From positions 6,917 through 27,399 of the forward strand of contig HF985995.1 of assembly GCA_000431015.1 (NCBI GenBank): a stretch of 20,483 nucleotides of DNA, written 5' to 3'. The notes beneath the pieces were generated by a model. The model was not told where the DNA came from, did no database searches, and saw only the letters and a list, made by a program, of their open reading frames with translations. Made by a program: the position numbers and the translations under genes. How positions within the stretch are numbered: the stretch's first letter is position 1; every line of letters begins with the position of its first letter. Positions 1 to 7,285 of the stretch are shown piece by piece. Source of the DNA: Alistipes sp. CAG:514. GTDB taxonomy: Bacteria; Bacteroidota; Bacteroidia; Bacteroidales; UBA932.

Positions 1-81
1 GATGCGGCATTCCTCGGGAATTCCGGTGGTTTCCGGCCAAAATATTTACGTTTCTTTTGATTATTTCTGTTTTTTATAATG

Positions 82-113
82 TTTTATAGTTCGGCTTGTT
101 TTCACTATCTTTG
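82..113 (+). promoter_or_regulatory. Candidate Bacteroidota promoter for tatD-ansA
   Basis: A TATCTTTG box (106-113) matches the Bacteroidota -7 consensus TAnnTTTG. A TTTT stretch (82-85), 20 nt upstream, could act as the weaker -33 element. The box ends only 5 nt before the tatD ATG, so the transcript would have a very short leader, which is common in this phylum. The call rests on consensus matching only. Confidence 0.55.
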
Positions 114-118
114 ACCCC

Positions 119-901
119 ATGATATTCATAGACACACATTGCCACCTTGGCGACGAGGCCTTTTCCGGAGAGGAAGACGCCTACATCGCGCGGGCGCGGG
201 CGGCGGGAGTCGGGCTGATGCTCCAGCCGGACATCGACTCTTCGGAGCGGGAAGCCATGTTCGCCCTTGTCCGGAGGCATCCTGAAGAACTCCGCCCGAT
301 GATAGGGCTGTACCCCGGATCCGTCACCAAGGAATGGCGCTCCGAGATTGACTCCATGGTGCGGTTCCTCGATGACTGGGAAGCCGAAGATGGACGTAAG
401 GTCGTGGCTATCGGAGAGATAGGACTTGACTACCACGAAGGCAAAGAGTTCGTCAAGGAGCAGAAAGACGCGCTGGGGTGGCAGCTTGACTTCGCCCGGC
501 AAAGGGATCTTCCTGTCAACATCCACCTCCGCGACGCGATGGGAGACTTCATCGAGATCATCCGCAGGCACAAAGGATTGAGAGGGAATATGCATGCCTA
601 CAGCGGCAGCCTCGAATCATTCCGGGAGCTGGAGAAACTCGGCGACTGGTACATCGGCGTCGGCGGCGTGGTGACGTTCAAGAACGCCGGACTAGCCGAG
701 GTGGTCAGGAATATTCCCCTTGAAAGGATAGTGCTTGAGACGGACGCGCCGTACCTGACCCCCGCCCCGTTCAGGGGGAAGCGCAACGAGAGCTCCTACA
801 TTCCGCTGATCGCCGGGAAGGTCGCGGAGCTGAAGGGCGTGACGGTCGGGGAAGTGGCGGCGGCAACGACAGCAAACGCAAAAAAACTTTTCGGAATATG
901 A
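119..901 (+). CDS. tatD: TatD family metal-dependent hydrolase
   Basis: Predicted 260-residue TIM-barrel metallohydrolase of the TatD family. Members are cytoplasmic metal-dependent nucleases, with 3'-5' exonuclease activity shown for E. coli TatD. The metal ligands are visible in order: DTHCH at residues 5-9, the EIGLDYHE glutamate near residue 100, NIHLRDA and MHAYSG histidines in the middle, and the late ETDAPYLTP aspartate. The length is normal for the family. The ATG is placed by the N-terminal DTHCH motif, which must sit within a few residues of the start, and by the promoter box just upstream. The stop codon overlaps the start of ansA (ATGA), so the two are probably translationally coupled. 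Family assignment is secure; the physiological substrate is not shown by the sequence. Confidence 0.95.
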   Translation: MIFIDTHCHLGDEAFSGEEDAYIARARAAGVGLMLQPDIDSSEREAMFALVRRHPEELRPMIGLYPGSVTKEWRSEIDSMVRFLDDWEAEDGRKVVAIGEIGLDYHEGKEFVKEQKDALGWQLDFARQRDLPVNIHLRDAMGDFIEIIRRHKGLRGNMHAYSGSLESFRELEKLGDWYIGVGGVVTFKNAGLAEVVRNIPLERIVLETDAPYLTPAPFRGKRNESSYIPLIAGKVAELKGVTVGEVAAATTANAKKLFGI

Positions 902-1932
902 GAAGATCCTCCATACTTATGATTTACACCGGAGGCACGATCGGCATGAAGCAGGACCCTGTGGAACAGACGCTTAAGCCTTTCGACTTTCACCAGATAC
1001 TCGGCGAGGTGCCGGAACTCAACAAATTCGCCCTGCGGATCGACTCCTACACCTTCGACCCGCTGATCGACTCCTCCGACGTGGAACCATCTTTCTGGCA
1101 GTCGCTTGCCTTGCTGATCCAGCAGAGGTATGATGAATATGACGGCTTCGTCGTCCTGCACGGAACAGACACCATGGCCTACTCGGCCTCCGCGCTGAGC
1201 TTCATGCTGGAGAACCTGGCCAAGCCTGTTGTCTTCACCGGAAGCCAGCTCCCGATCGGGGTGCCGCGCACGGACGGCAAGGAGAACCTTATCTCCGCGG
1301 TAGAGATCGCGTCCGCCAAGGACAAGGATGGCCACCCACGGGTGCCGGAGGTCAGCATATTCTTCAATTCCAAGTTGTTGAGAGGCAACCGCTGCGTCAA
1401 GGTGAGTTCCGAGGATTTCAGTGCGTTCACGTCGCCGAACTGCCCTCCGCTGGCCGAGGCCGGAATCAGCATCCGGTACAACGACGGCATCATACGCAGA
1501 CCGACGGTGTGGGATGAGCCGCTAAGGATCAGCAAGAATCTGGACACCAGAGTCTCCATCCTTAAAGTTCACCCCGGCATAACCCCTCAGGTCATGAAGT
1601 ATTTCCTGTGCGGCCCGGACATCCGCGCCGCGATCATCGAGACCTATGGGTCGGGGAACGCTCCGTCCAGACAATGGTTTCTGGACATCGTGAAGGAAGC
1701 CTCCGAAGCGGGAAAAATCCTTTTCAACGTGACACAGTGCCTGTCCGGCACCGTCAACATGGACATCTACGCCACAGGCAAGGCCCTGGAGAAAGCCGGG
1801 GTGGTCTCCGGGACGGACATCACGACCGAAAGCGCCCTAGCGAAGCTGTTCTACCTTATGGGGAAAACCACGGACAACGAGCAGGTCAAGGCCAGTTTGG
1901 GAGACAACTTGCAAGGAGAAATTTCCCTATAA
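898..1932 (+). CDS. ansA: Type I (cytoplasmic) L-asparaginase
   Basis: 344-residue L-asparaginase I, hydrolysing asparagine to aspartate and ammonia. The N-terminus carries the first active-site signature YTGGTIGM with the catalytic threonine at residue 14, the same position as in E. coli AnsA. The second signature HGTDTMAY lies at 88-95, and SKLLRGNR with its nearby lysine is the usual third element. There is no signal peptide, so it should be the cytoplasmic low-affinity form rather than periplasmic type II. The start overlaps the tatD stop by 4 nt (ATGA), indicating a shared transcript. A 24-bp imperfect palindrome begins immediately after the stop codon and separates it from the ExbB operon. 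Confidence 0.95.
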   Translation: MRRSSILMIYTGGTIGMKQDPVEQTLKPFDFHQILGEVPELNKFALRIDSYTFDPLIDSSDVEPSFWQSLALLIQQRYDEYDGFVVLHGTDTMAYSASALSFMLENLAKPVVFTGSQLPIGVPRTDGKENLISAVEIASAKDKDGHPRVPEVSIFFNSKLLRGNRCVKVSSEDFSAFTSPNCPPLAEAGISIRYNDGIIRRPTVWDEPLRISKNLDTRVSILKVHPGITPQVMKYFLCGPDIRAAIIETYGSGNAPSRQWFLDIVKEASEAGKILFNVTQCLSGTVNMDIYATGKALEKAGVVSGTDITTESALAKLFYLMGKTTDNEQVKASLGDNLQGEISL

Positions 1933-1954
1933 TTATTGCCAATTGGAAATAATT
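1931..1954. promoter_or_regulatory. AT-rich palindrome between ansA and exbB
   Basis: Arms AATTATT (1931-1937) and AATAATT (1948-1954) flank a central CCAATTGG, so 11 of 12 position pairs are complementary; only 1938/1947 mismatch. It starts directly after the ansA stop and lies about 107 nt before exbB. It could be an operator for the ExbB operon or an RNA hairpin at the ansA transcript end. There is no uridine tract behind it, which argues against a classical terminator. The function is inferred only from symmetry and position. Confidence 0.4.
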
Positions 1955-2061
1955 TAGTAAATTGCAACGGTTTTTTAGAAGGTTTTACGCCTTCCAAGGG
2001 ACTATTGGAAAGATAACTATTTAATACATTATCAATTAAAATTAAACACACAAAAACAGTT

Positions 2062-2868
2062 ATGAAAAAGTTTTTCATGTTTTTGGCAGTAGCCGGTGTT
2101 CTCACCTTCACTGCAAACATCGCATCAGCTCAGGATCAGCCAGAAGCTGACAACGCAGCCGCAACAGAGCAAGTTGAGACCGCCGCGGCTCAGCCAATGA
2201 CCGCTGAGGATCTCCTCAAGGGTACCGGCGAGGACGTTCCTATGCACCAGCAGATCAAGACCTACTTCATCCAGGGAGGTCCTGGCTTCATGTCCATGAT
2301 CCTCCTCTGCCTTATCATCGGTCTTGCTCTTGCCATCGAGAGAATCCTTTACCTCTCATTCTCAAAGACCAACACAAAGAAACTCCTCAAGAATGTCGAG
2401 AGCGCTCTCGCACAGGGCGGAGTCGAGAAGGCCAAGGCCGTTTGCCGTGACACCAAGGGCCCTGTAGCCAGCATCTTCTATGACGGTCTCAATCACTATG
2501 ACGAAGGCCTGGATGTTGTCGAGAAGAGAATCACCTCTGCCGGTGGAGTTCAGATGAGCCTCATGGAGAACAACCTCTCTTGGATCGCTCTGTTCATCGC
2601 ACTTGCTCCTTCACTCGGATTCTTGGGAACGGTTATCGGTATGGTACAGGCCTTCGACGCCATCGAGGCTGCTGGTGACATCTCCCCTAACATCGTTGCC
2701 GGAGGTATGAAGGTCGCCCTTATCACCACCGTCGGCGGTCTTATCGTAGCCATGATTCTCCAGGTGTTCTACAACTATATTCTTTCAAGGATTGACGCTC
2801 TCTCCATCGACATGGAGAACGCTTCCATCGACCTCGTTGACGTTCTTGCAAAGAACGAGAAGAAATAA
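2062..2868 (+). CDS. exbB: MotA/TolQ/ExbB proton channel family protein
   Basis: 268-residue inner-membrane proton-channel subunit. With ExbD it converts proton-motive force into work by TonB at outer-membrane receptors. Residues 1-23 form a signal peptide ending ASA, followed by an Ala/Glu/Gln-rich extracytoplasmic segment; this extension is typical of Bacteroidota ExbB. Three membrane helices follow at about 75-95, 172-195 and 213-236. The conserved GFLGTVIGM (186-194) and ITTVGGL (221-227) segments contain the pore-lining threonines. It heads a four-gene cluster with a small membrane protein and two ExbD proteins. The family is certain. ExbB rather than TolQ is favoured by the two ExbDs and the TonB-like gene further along. 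Confidence 0.9.
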   Translation: MKKFFMFLAVAGVLTFTANIASAQDQPEADNAAATEQVETAAAQPMTAEDLLKGTGEDVPMHQQIKTYFIQGGPGFMSMILLCLIIGLALAIERILYLSFSKTNTKKLLKNVESALAQGGVEKAKAVCRDTKGPVASIFYDGLNHYDEGLDVVEKRITSAGGVQMSLMENNLSWIALFIALAPSLGFLGTVIGMVQAFDAIEAAGDISPNIVAGGMKVALITTVGGLIVAMILQVFYNYILSRIDALSIDMENASIDLVDVLAKNEKK

Positions 2869-2901
2869 TTTGTAGAGACAATTTTTTAGAATCTGATTAT
2901 A

Positions 2902-3312
2902 ATGAATAAGGTATTCAAAATAACCGGATGGGTATTGGGACTTCTGGGAATCGTCCTTGGCATACTGGCCTTCTTCAACGGAGGCTCCGCCATCGACCTT
3001 CTCCTCAGGTACACCTACGTGCTGTTCATCGCCGCCGTGGTTATCTGGATTGGACTTTCGATATTCATTTCCGGCAAGAACAACCCTAAGAACCTGATCA
3101 AGGCCGCCGGCGTGGTGGTCGGTATCGCAGTCTTGGTTGTTCTGGCCTACGTGCTCTCATCGGGGGCACCGGCTATCAATGTCAAGACACAGCCTACTAC
3201 CCAGTGGCTGAAACTGACTGACACCATGCTTCTTCTGACCTACGTCCTCGGTGGCGCGGCCATTGTCGCCATCATCGTAGGAGCGATCAGAGACGCGTTC
3301 AACAACAAATAA
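2902..3312 (+). CDS. Small four-helix membrane protein of the ExbB-ExbD cluster
   Basis: 136-residue, strongly hydrophobic protein with about four predicted membrane segments (roughly residues 8-28, 36-57, 68-88 and 108-130), separated by short polar loops. I recognise no named domain. It sits 33 nt after exbB and 9 nt before the first exbD. From general knowledge, Bacteroidota ExbB/ExbD clusters often carry a small hypothetical membrane protein in this position, so an accessory or assembly role for the proton channel is a reasonable inference, but nothing in the sequence proves it. No catalytic motif is visible. It is very likely a real gene, given the spacing and the coherent hydrophobic pattern. 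Confidence 0.8.
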   Translation: MNKVFKITGWVLGLLGIVLGILAFFNGGSAIDLLLRYTYVLFIAAVVIWIGLSIFISGKNNPKNLIKAAGVVVGIAVLVVLAYVLSSGAPAINVKTQPTTQWLKLTDTMLLLTYVLGGAAIVAIIVGAIRDAFNNK

Positions 3313-3321
3313 CATCTAGCT

Positions 3322-3897
3322 ATGGCAAGAAAAACACCGGGACTGAACACACAATCGACAGCCGATATCGCGTTCCTTCTGCTCTGCTACTTCCTGATGA
3401 CATCCACCATGGATCAGCAGTCAGGTCTGCAGCGCCGTCTTCCCCCTATGCCTGACAAAAATCAGAAGACGGAAGACACGAAGATCAACAAGCGCAACAT
3501 CATCATCGTGAAGATCAACTCTTCCGACAGACTGTTTGCCGGTGACCAGCTTTTGGATGTTAGCCAGCTCAAAGACAAGATCAAGGAATTCATCACCAAC
3601 CCTAGCAACGATCCTAACCTCCCGGAGAGGGAGACAAAGAACATCGAGGGCTTCGGTGCATATCCGGTTTCCAAGGGAGTTATCTCACTTCAGAATGACC
3701 GTGGAACCAGCTACAGGGCCTACATCGCCGTTCAGAACGAACTTGTGAAGGCGATCAACGAGGTCCGCGACGACTTCAGCAAGCAGAACTACGGGAAAGC
3801 CTACGCTTTCCTTACAGAGGATCAGCAGAAGATCGTCAGAGAGGCGGTTCCACAGAACATCTCCGAGGCAGAGCCTAAGGATGTCACCAAAAAGTAA
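3322..3897 (+). CDS. exbD: ExbD/TolR family protein, first copy
   Basis: 191-residue ExbD/TolR-type protein: a short cytoplasmic N-terminus, one membrane helix (about 14-31) and an extracytoplasmic domain. The helix begins STADIAFLLLCYFLMTS; the aspartate at residue 15 corresponds to the essential proton-carrying aspartate of ExbD. The periplasmic part (about 32-191) is longer than in E. coli ExbD and contains an extra segment around FITNPSNDPNLPERETKN. It lies 9 nt after the small membrane protein and 17 nt before a second exbD. Two non-identical ExbDs in tandem suggest a heteromeric channel or specialised partners. Confidence 0.9.
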   Translation: MARKTPGLNTQSTADIAFLLLCYFLMTSTMDQQSGLQRRLPPMPDKNQKTEDTKINKRNIIIVKINSSDRLFAGDQLLDVSQLKDKIKEFITNPSNDPNLPERETKNIEGFGAYPVSKGVISLQNDRGTSYRAYIAVQNELVKAINEVRDDFSKQNYGKAYAFLTEDQQKIVREAVPQNISEAEPKDVTKK

Positions 3898-3900
3898 AGT

Positions 3901-3907
3901 AGGAGGA
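3901..3907 (+). promoter_or_regulatory. Strong Shine-Dalgarno before second exbD
   Basis: AGGAGGA lies 7 nt upstream of the ATG at 3915. Strong Shine-Dalgarno sequences are uncommon in Bacteroidota, and most genes in this window have none, so it supports the chosen start and may set a higher translation level for this subunit. Confidence 0.6.
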
Positions 3908-3914
3908 ATAAACA

Positions 3915-4379
3915 ATGCCTAATTTTAAAAGAAGCGGTAAAAAAGAAATGCCGGAGCTGGGAACCAGCTCAGACATCGTGTTCATGTTCCTGTTCTTCTT
4001 CATGGTGACCTCACAGCTCCGTTCGACGGAGGTAAAGGTCAGGGTAAGACTCCCGGAAGCCACAGAAGTCGCTAAGCTTGAAAGAAAGGATTTGGCCTCA
4101 TACATCTACATCGGTTCCCCTACCGCTCAGTATCAGAGCCAGTACGGTACCGAGGCGCGTATCCAGCTGAATGACTCTTTCAAGACGACCAACGACATCC
4201 GTGACTTCATCGCCGCCGAGCGCGACGCGATGAGCGAGGCTGACCGCCAGTTGATGCAGGTTTCCATCAAGGCAGACGAAGACGCAAGAATGGGTATCGT
4301 GACAGACGTCAAGCAGGAACTCAGGCGCTGCTCAGCGCTTAAGATCATGTACGCCGCCAGAAAGACGGAAAAGAAATAA
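3915..4379 (+). CDS. exbD: ExbD/TolR family protein, second copy
   Basis: 154-residue ExbD/TolR family protein, diverged from the preceding copy. A basic N-terminus (KRSGKKEMPELGTSS) leads into the membrane helix SSDIVFMFLFFFMVTS, with the conserved aspartate at residue 20, followed by a mostly polar extracytoplasmic domain. It ends with a basic tail (AARKTEKK). It is preceded by a canonical Shine-Dalgarno at 3901-3907 and followed by a strong intrinsic terminator, so it is the last gene of the ExbB module. It should pair with ExbB to energise TonB; its division of labour with the first ExbD is unknown. Confidence 0.9.
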   Translation: MPNFKRSGKKEMPELGTSSDIVFMFLFFFMVTSQLRSTEVKVRVRLPEATEVAKLERKDLASYIYIGSPTAQYQSQYGTEARIQLNDSFKTTNDIRDFIAAERDAMSEADRQLMQVSIKADEDARMGIVTDVKQELRRCSALKIMYAARKTEKK

Positions 4380-4400
4380 CATTCTTGAAATAATTAGGAG

Positions 4401-4436
4401 AAGGACTGACCTGACGGCCAGTCCTTTTCTTTTTTA
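4401..4436 (+). terminator. Intrinsic terminator after the exbB-exbD cluster
   Basis: An 8-bp perfect stem, AAGGACTG (4401-4408) with CAGTCCTT (4419-4426), and a 10-nt loop is followed by a T-rich run reaching 4435. This is the clearest rho-independent terminator in the window. Its T-tract overlaps the likely -33 region of the asnS promoter. Confidence 0.85.
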
Positions 4437-4455
4437 CATTTTTATGCTATCTTTG
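4425..4455 (+). promoter_or_regulatory. Candidate Bacteroidota promoter for the asnS operon
   Basis: TATCTTTG at 4448-4455 matches the -7 box TAnnTTTG, with TTTT at 4425-4428 and a 19-nt spacer as a -33 element. It lies 27 nt upstream of the asnS ATG and just downstream of the exbD terminator, which is the expected place for a new transcription unit. Confidence 0.6.
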
Positions 4456-4482
4456 TGAGATTGAATCTAATGTCTAAACAAA

Positions 4483-5880
4483 ATGATAAAGAGGAGCAAA
4501 GTCAAGGACCTACTCAAGGCGAATCCTGGGCAGGAAGTACTCGCCAAAGGATGGGTAAGGACCAAAAGAGGTAACAAGCAGATCAAGTTCATCGCCCTTA
4601 ACGATGGCTCGACAGTCAATAACATTCAGGTCGTGGCAGACATGACCAACTTCGACGAGGCTCTCATCGCGAGGATAACAACAGGGGCAAGCATCAGTGT
4701 GACCGGCAATCTGATCGAGTCCGTCGGAAGCGGCCAGGCCGTCGAGATCCAGGCAAGGGAGATCGAGGTTCTGGGCGAATGTGATCCTGTCAGATACCCT
4801 CTCCAGAAGAAGAACACCTCGCTTGAGTACCTGCGCACCGTGGCGCATCTCCGTCCGAGGACCAACACGTTCGGAGCTGTGCTCAGGATCAGGCACGCGA
4901 TGGCGTTCGCCATCCACAAGTTCTTCAACGACAAGGGATTCGTCTACCTCAACACTCCGCTCATCACCGAGTCGGACGCCGAGGGTGCTGGAGACATGTT
5001 CCAGGTGACGACACTCAATCTGGAGAACGTCCCTAAGAAAGACAACGGCACGGTGGACTTCAGCAAGGATTTCTTCGGAAAGAAGACGTGCCTTACCGTG
5101 AGCGGCCAGCTGGAGGGCGAGCTTGGCGCGACCGGCGTGGGAGAGATCTACACGTTCGGGCCGACGTTCAGGGCGGAGAACTCCAACACACCGAGACACC
5201 TCGCGGAATTCTGGATGATCGAGCCGGAGATGGCCTTCTACGACATCAACGACAACATGGAGCTTGCCGAGGAATTCGTGAAGTACCTTGTGCAATACGC
5301 ATTGGACAACTGCGCCGATGACCTCAGGTTCCTCAATGACAAGTACGATGACGGACTCATCGAAAGGCTTAAGAGCGTCCTGGGCATCGAGTTCCAGAGA
5401 GTGACCTACACGGAGGCCGTGGAGATCCTTGAAGAGGCTGTAAGGAATGGCCAGCAGTTCGAGTACCCGGTTCACTGGGGGACGGACTTCCAGAGCGAGC
5501 ATGAGCGCTTCCTCGTGGAGAAGCACTTCGGCAAACCGGTGATCCTCATAGACTTTCCTAAGGACATCAAGGCCTTCTACATGAAGCAGAACGAGGATGG
5601 AAAGACCGTGCGCGGAATGGACGTTCTCTTCCCGAAGATCGGCGAGATCATCGGCGGATCGGAAAGAGAGGCTTCACTTGAGAAACTGGAGCAGAGGATC
5701 GACGAGTTGAATATGAGCAGGAAGAACCTTGAGTGGTACATCGACACCCGCAGGTACGGAACCGTGCCTCACAGCGGATTCGGACTGGGCTTCGAGAGGC
5801 TGCTGCTCTTCGTCACAGGCATGGCCAACATCCGTGACGTGATCCCGTTCCCAAGAACACCAAAGAACGCTGAATTCTAA
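4483..5880 (+). CDS. asnS: Asparaginyl-tRNA synthetase
   Basis: 465-residue class IIb aminoacyl-tRNA synthetase that charges tRNA-Asn. The N-terminal third is an OB-fold anticodon-binding domain (WVRTKRGNKQIKFIALNDGS). The catalytic domain has motif 1 around FFNDKGFVYLNTPLIT, motif 2 as FRAENSNTPRHLAEFWMIEPE and motif 3 as GFGLGFERLLLFVTG near the end. The terminal signature IRDVIPFPRTP is typical of AsnRS and AspRS. The length is normal for bacterial AsnRS, and the TPRHLAEFWMIEPE form favours asparagine over aspartate specificity. It follows the promoter at 4425-4455 and begins a run of seven closely spaced co-oriented genes. An out-of-frame ATG at 4470 is not the start. Confidence 0.97.
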   Translation: MIKRSKVKDLLKANPGQEVLAKGWVRTKRGNKQIKFIALNDGSTVNNIQVVADMTNFDEALIARITTGASISVTGNLIESVGSGQAVEIQAREIEVLGECDPVRYPLQKKNTSLEYLRTVAHLRPRTNTFGAVLRIRHAMAFAIHKFFNDKGFVYLNTPLITESDAEGAGDMFQVTTLNLENVPKKDNGTVDFSKDFFGKKTCLTVSGQLEGELGATGVGEIYTFGPTFRAENSNTPRHLAEFWMIEPEMAFYDINDNMELAEEFVKYLVQYALDNCADDLRFLNDKYDDGLIERLKSVLGIEFQRVTYTEAVEILEEAVRNGQQFEYPVHWGTDFQSEHERFLVEKHFGKPVILIDFPKDIKAFYMKQNEDGKTVRGMDVLFPKIGEIIGGSEREASLEKLEQRIDELNMSRKNLEWYIDTRRYGTVPHSGFGLGFERLLLFVTGMANIRDVIPFPRTPKNAEF

Positions 5881-5891
5881 AAACCACGAAT

Positions 5892-6521
5892 ATGCTAGTG
5901 ATCGGAATTGCCGGTGGCTCAGGCTCCGGAAAGACAACGGTGGTCAATGCGATCACCGAAAAGCTGAAGGAAAGAGTGGTCGTGATACCTCAGGACTCCT
6001 ACTACAAGGATTCCAGCCATCTTCCGATGGAGGAGAGGCAGCGGATCAACTTCGACCATCCTGACGCCATCGACTTCAAACTTCTCTGCGAACAGCTTCA
6101 GGAGCTGAAGAACGGAAAGACAATTGAGCAGCCGGTATATTCCTACATCACTTGCTCCCGATCGAAGACCGAGACCGTCACCGTTGAGCCGGCCGAGGTC
6201 ATCATCATCGAGGGTATCCTTGTGTTCACCTGCAAGGAATTGCGTAACCAGATGGACATCAAGATATTCGTGGACGCTGATGACGACGACCGCCTGATGA
6301 GGGTGATGGCAAGGGACATCCTTGAAAGGGGCAAGACCGTGGAGACCGTCATCGAAAGGTACACCAAGACGGTCAAGCCGATGTACCTCCAGTTCATCGA
6401 GCCGAGCAAACGGTACGCCGACATCATCATTCCCCAGGGTGGACACAACAAGGTGGCCATCGACATCATCTCAGCCACAATCGAGAAATCACTCCGGGAG
6501 AAGGAGCAGGTCGCCCGATAA
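5892..6521 (+). CDS. udk: Uridine/cytidine kinase
   Basis: 209-residue uridine kinase that phosphorylates uridine and cytidine to UMP and CMP in pyrimidine salvage. The P-loop GGSGSGKTT occupies residues 8-16. QDSYYKD near 35-41, NFDHPDA near 53 and the IIIEGILVF segment are characteristic of the family, and RDILERGKT with RYTKTVKPMYLQFIEPSKRYADIIIP gives the lid and C-terminal signature. It starts 11 nt after asnS, so it is almost certainly co-transcribed. With the downstream dCMP deaminase and the separate cmk gene it puts three pyrimidine-nucleotide enzymes in this window. Confidence 0.95.
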   Translation: MLVIGIAGGSGSGKTTVVNAITEKLKERVVVIPQDSYYKDSSHLPMEERQRINFDHPDAIDFKLLCEQLQELKNGKTIEQPVYSYITCSRSKTETVTVEPAEVIIIEGILVFTCKELRNQMDIKIFVDADDDDRLMRVMARDILERGKTVETVIERYTKTVKPMYLQFIEPSKRYADIIIPQGGHNKVAIDIISATIEKSLREKEQVAR

Positions 6522-6557
6522 CCGGTACTGTTCCAGGGACAGAAATCTACATTTGCC

Positions 6558-7259
6558 ATGAAGAGCGACGAAAAGGCGGGACTCTACATAACCATCATAT
6601 TCCATCTGGTGGTTATCATTGTGCTGCTTGTCTGCCAGATCTCCTCCGCCCTGAAAAGAGAGAACACGTTCGTGCTTGATTTCTCCAAGCAGGAGAAGGT
6701 CGAGAAAGAGACCGCTGAACGGAATCTCAAGGAAGAGGTCAGTGAGAGGCTGGACAGGATGCTGGCCGAAGCGGCAGGCGTCCCTATCAGGAATGTCGCG
6801 GTGGACAGGGGCGCTCTCAAGGATGACCGCAACACCAATGCCGAAGAGCTTTACAAAGATGCCAAGCAGCTTGCCAAGGACTTGAAGAACGGTCCACAGC
6901 TCAACGAGCCGGACGAGGACTATGCGCAGATAAGCAGGCCGGAAAGGAAGCAGGAGGAAAAGAAAAGCGCCGGCTACACCGGCCCGTCAGTGGTCTCCTA
7001 CGAACTGGACGGTAGGAAGGCCAGCAAGCTGTCAATCCCGGCCTACAGATGTCTGGGATCCGGTCACGTCACGGTGATCATCACTGTCGATCCGTCCGGG
7101 AAAGTGCTGAACGCGAAAGTACAGGACGGGGTGTCGTCCGATGACAAGTGCCTAAGGGACTTCGCGGTAAGAGCCGCGAGGCTTTCACGTTTCTCCGCTT
7201 CTCCTTCCGCACCGGCGCGTCAGATCGGCAACATTGTCTACTTGTTCATCGCACAATAG
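6558..7259 (+). CDS. TonB-like protein with C-terminal energy-transducer domain
   Basis: 233-residue protein with the TonB layout. A short cytoplasmic N-terminus leads into one membrane helix (about residues 9-31, ITIIFHLVVIIVLLVCQI). A charged Lys/Glu-rich linker (about 40-150) without the usual Pro-rich repeats follows, and then a C-terminal domain (about 160-233) with LSIPAYRCLGSGHVTVIITVDPSGKVLNAKVQ and a final beta-like VYLFIAQ. That C-terminal pattern matches TonB_C domains that contact outer-membrane receptors. It lies 36 nt after udk and 26 nt before a large membrane-anchored protein. It may partner the ExbB/ExbD cluster upstream, but TonB paralogs are numerous in Bacteroidota, so the partner is uncertain. 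Confidence 0.75.
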   Translation: MKSDEKAGLYITIIFHLVVIIVLLVCQISSALKRENTFVLDFSKQEKVEKETAERNLKEEVSERLDRMLAEAAGVPIRNVAVDRGALKDDRNTNAEELYKDAKQLAKDLKNGPQLNEPDEDYAQISRPERKQEEKKSAGYTGPSVVSYELDGRKASKLSIPAYRCLGSGHVTVIITVDPSGKVLNAKVQDGVSSDDKCLRDFAVRAARLSRFSASPSAPARQIGNIVYLFIAQ

Positions 7260-7285
7260 GATCCCCTAATCATAGACCAAGCCCC

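Noticed and set aside
1..81. A divergent gene starting on the minus strand near base 10
   Set aside because: An ATG preceded by GAGGA is present on the minus strand, but only about 10 bases would lie in the window, too few to support a gene.
1931..1954. A Fur box upstream of exbB
   Set aside because: The palindrome shares AT-rich symmetry but not the GATAAT hexamer arrangement of the classical box, so I list it only as an unnamed dyad.
4510..5526. A 338-codon minus-strand open frame opposite asnS
   Set aside because: It is antisense to a certain synthetase gene, arises from GC-rich codon bias, and has a compositionally odd translation with no recognisable domain.
7148..7285. An N-terminal extension of the large membrane protein back to 7148
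   Set aside because: It lies within the TonB-like gene, reads as basic nonsense, and the ATG at 7286 gives a proper membrane anchor.
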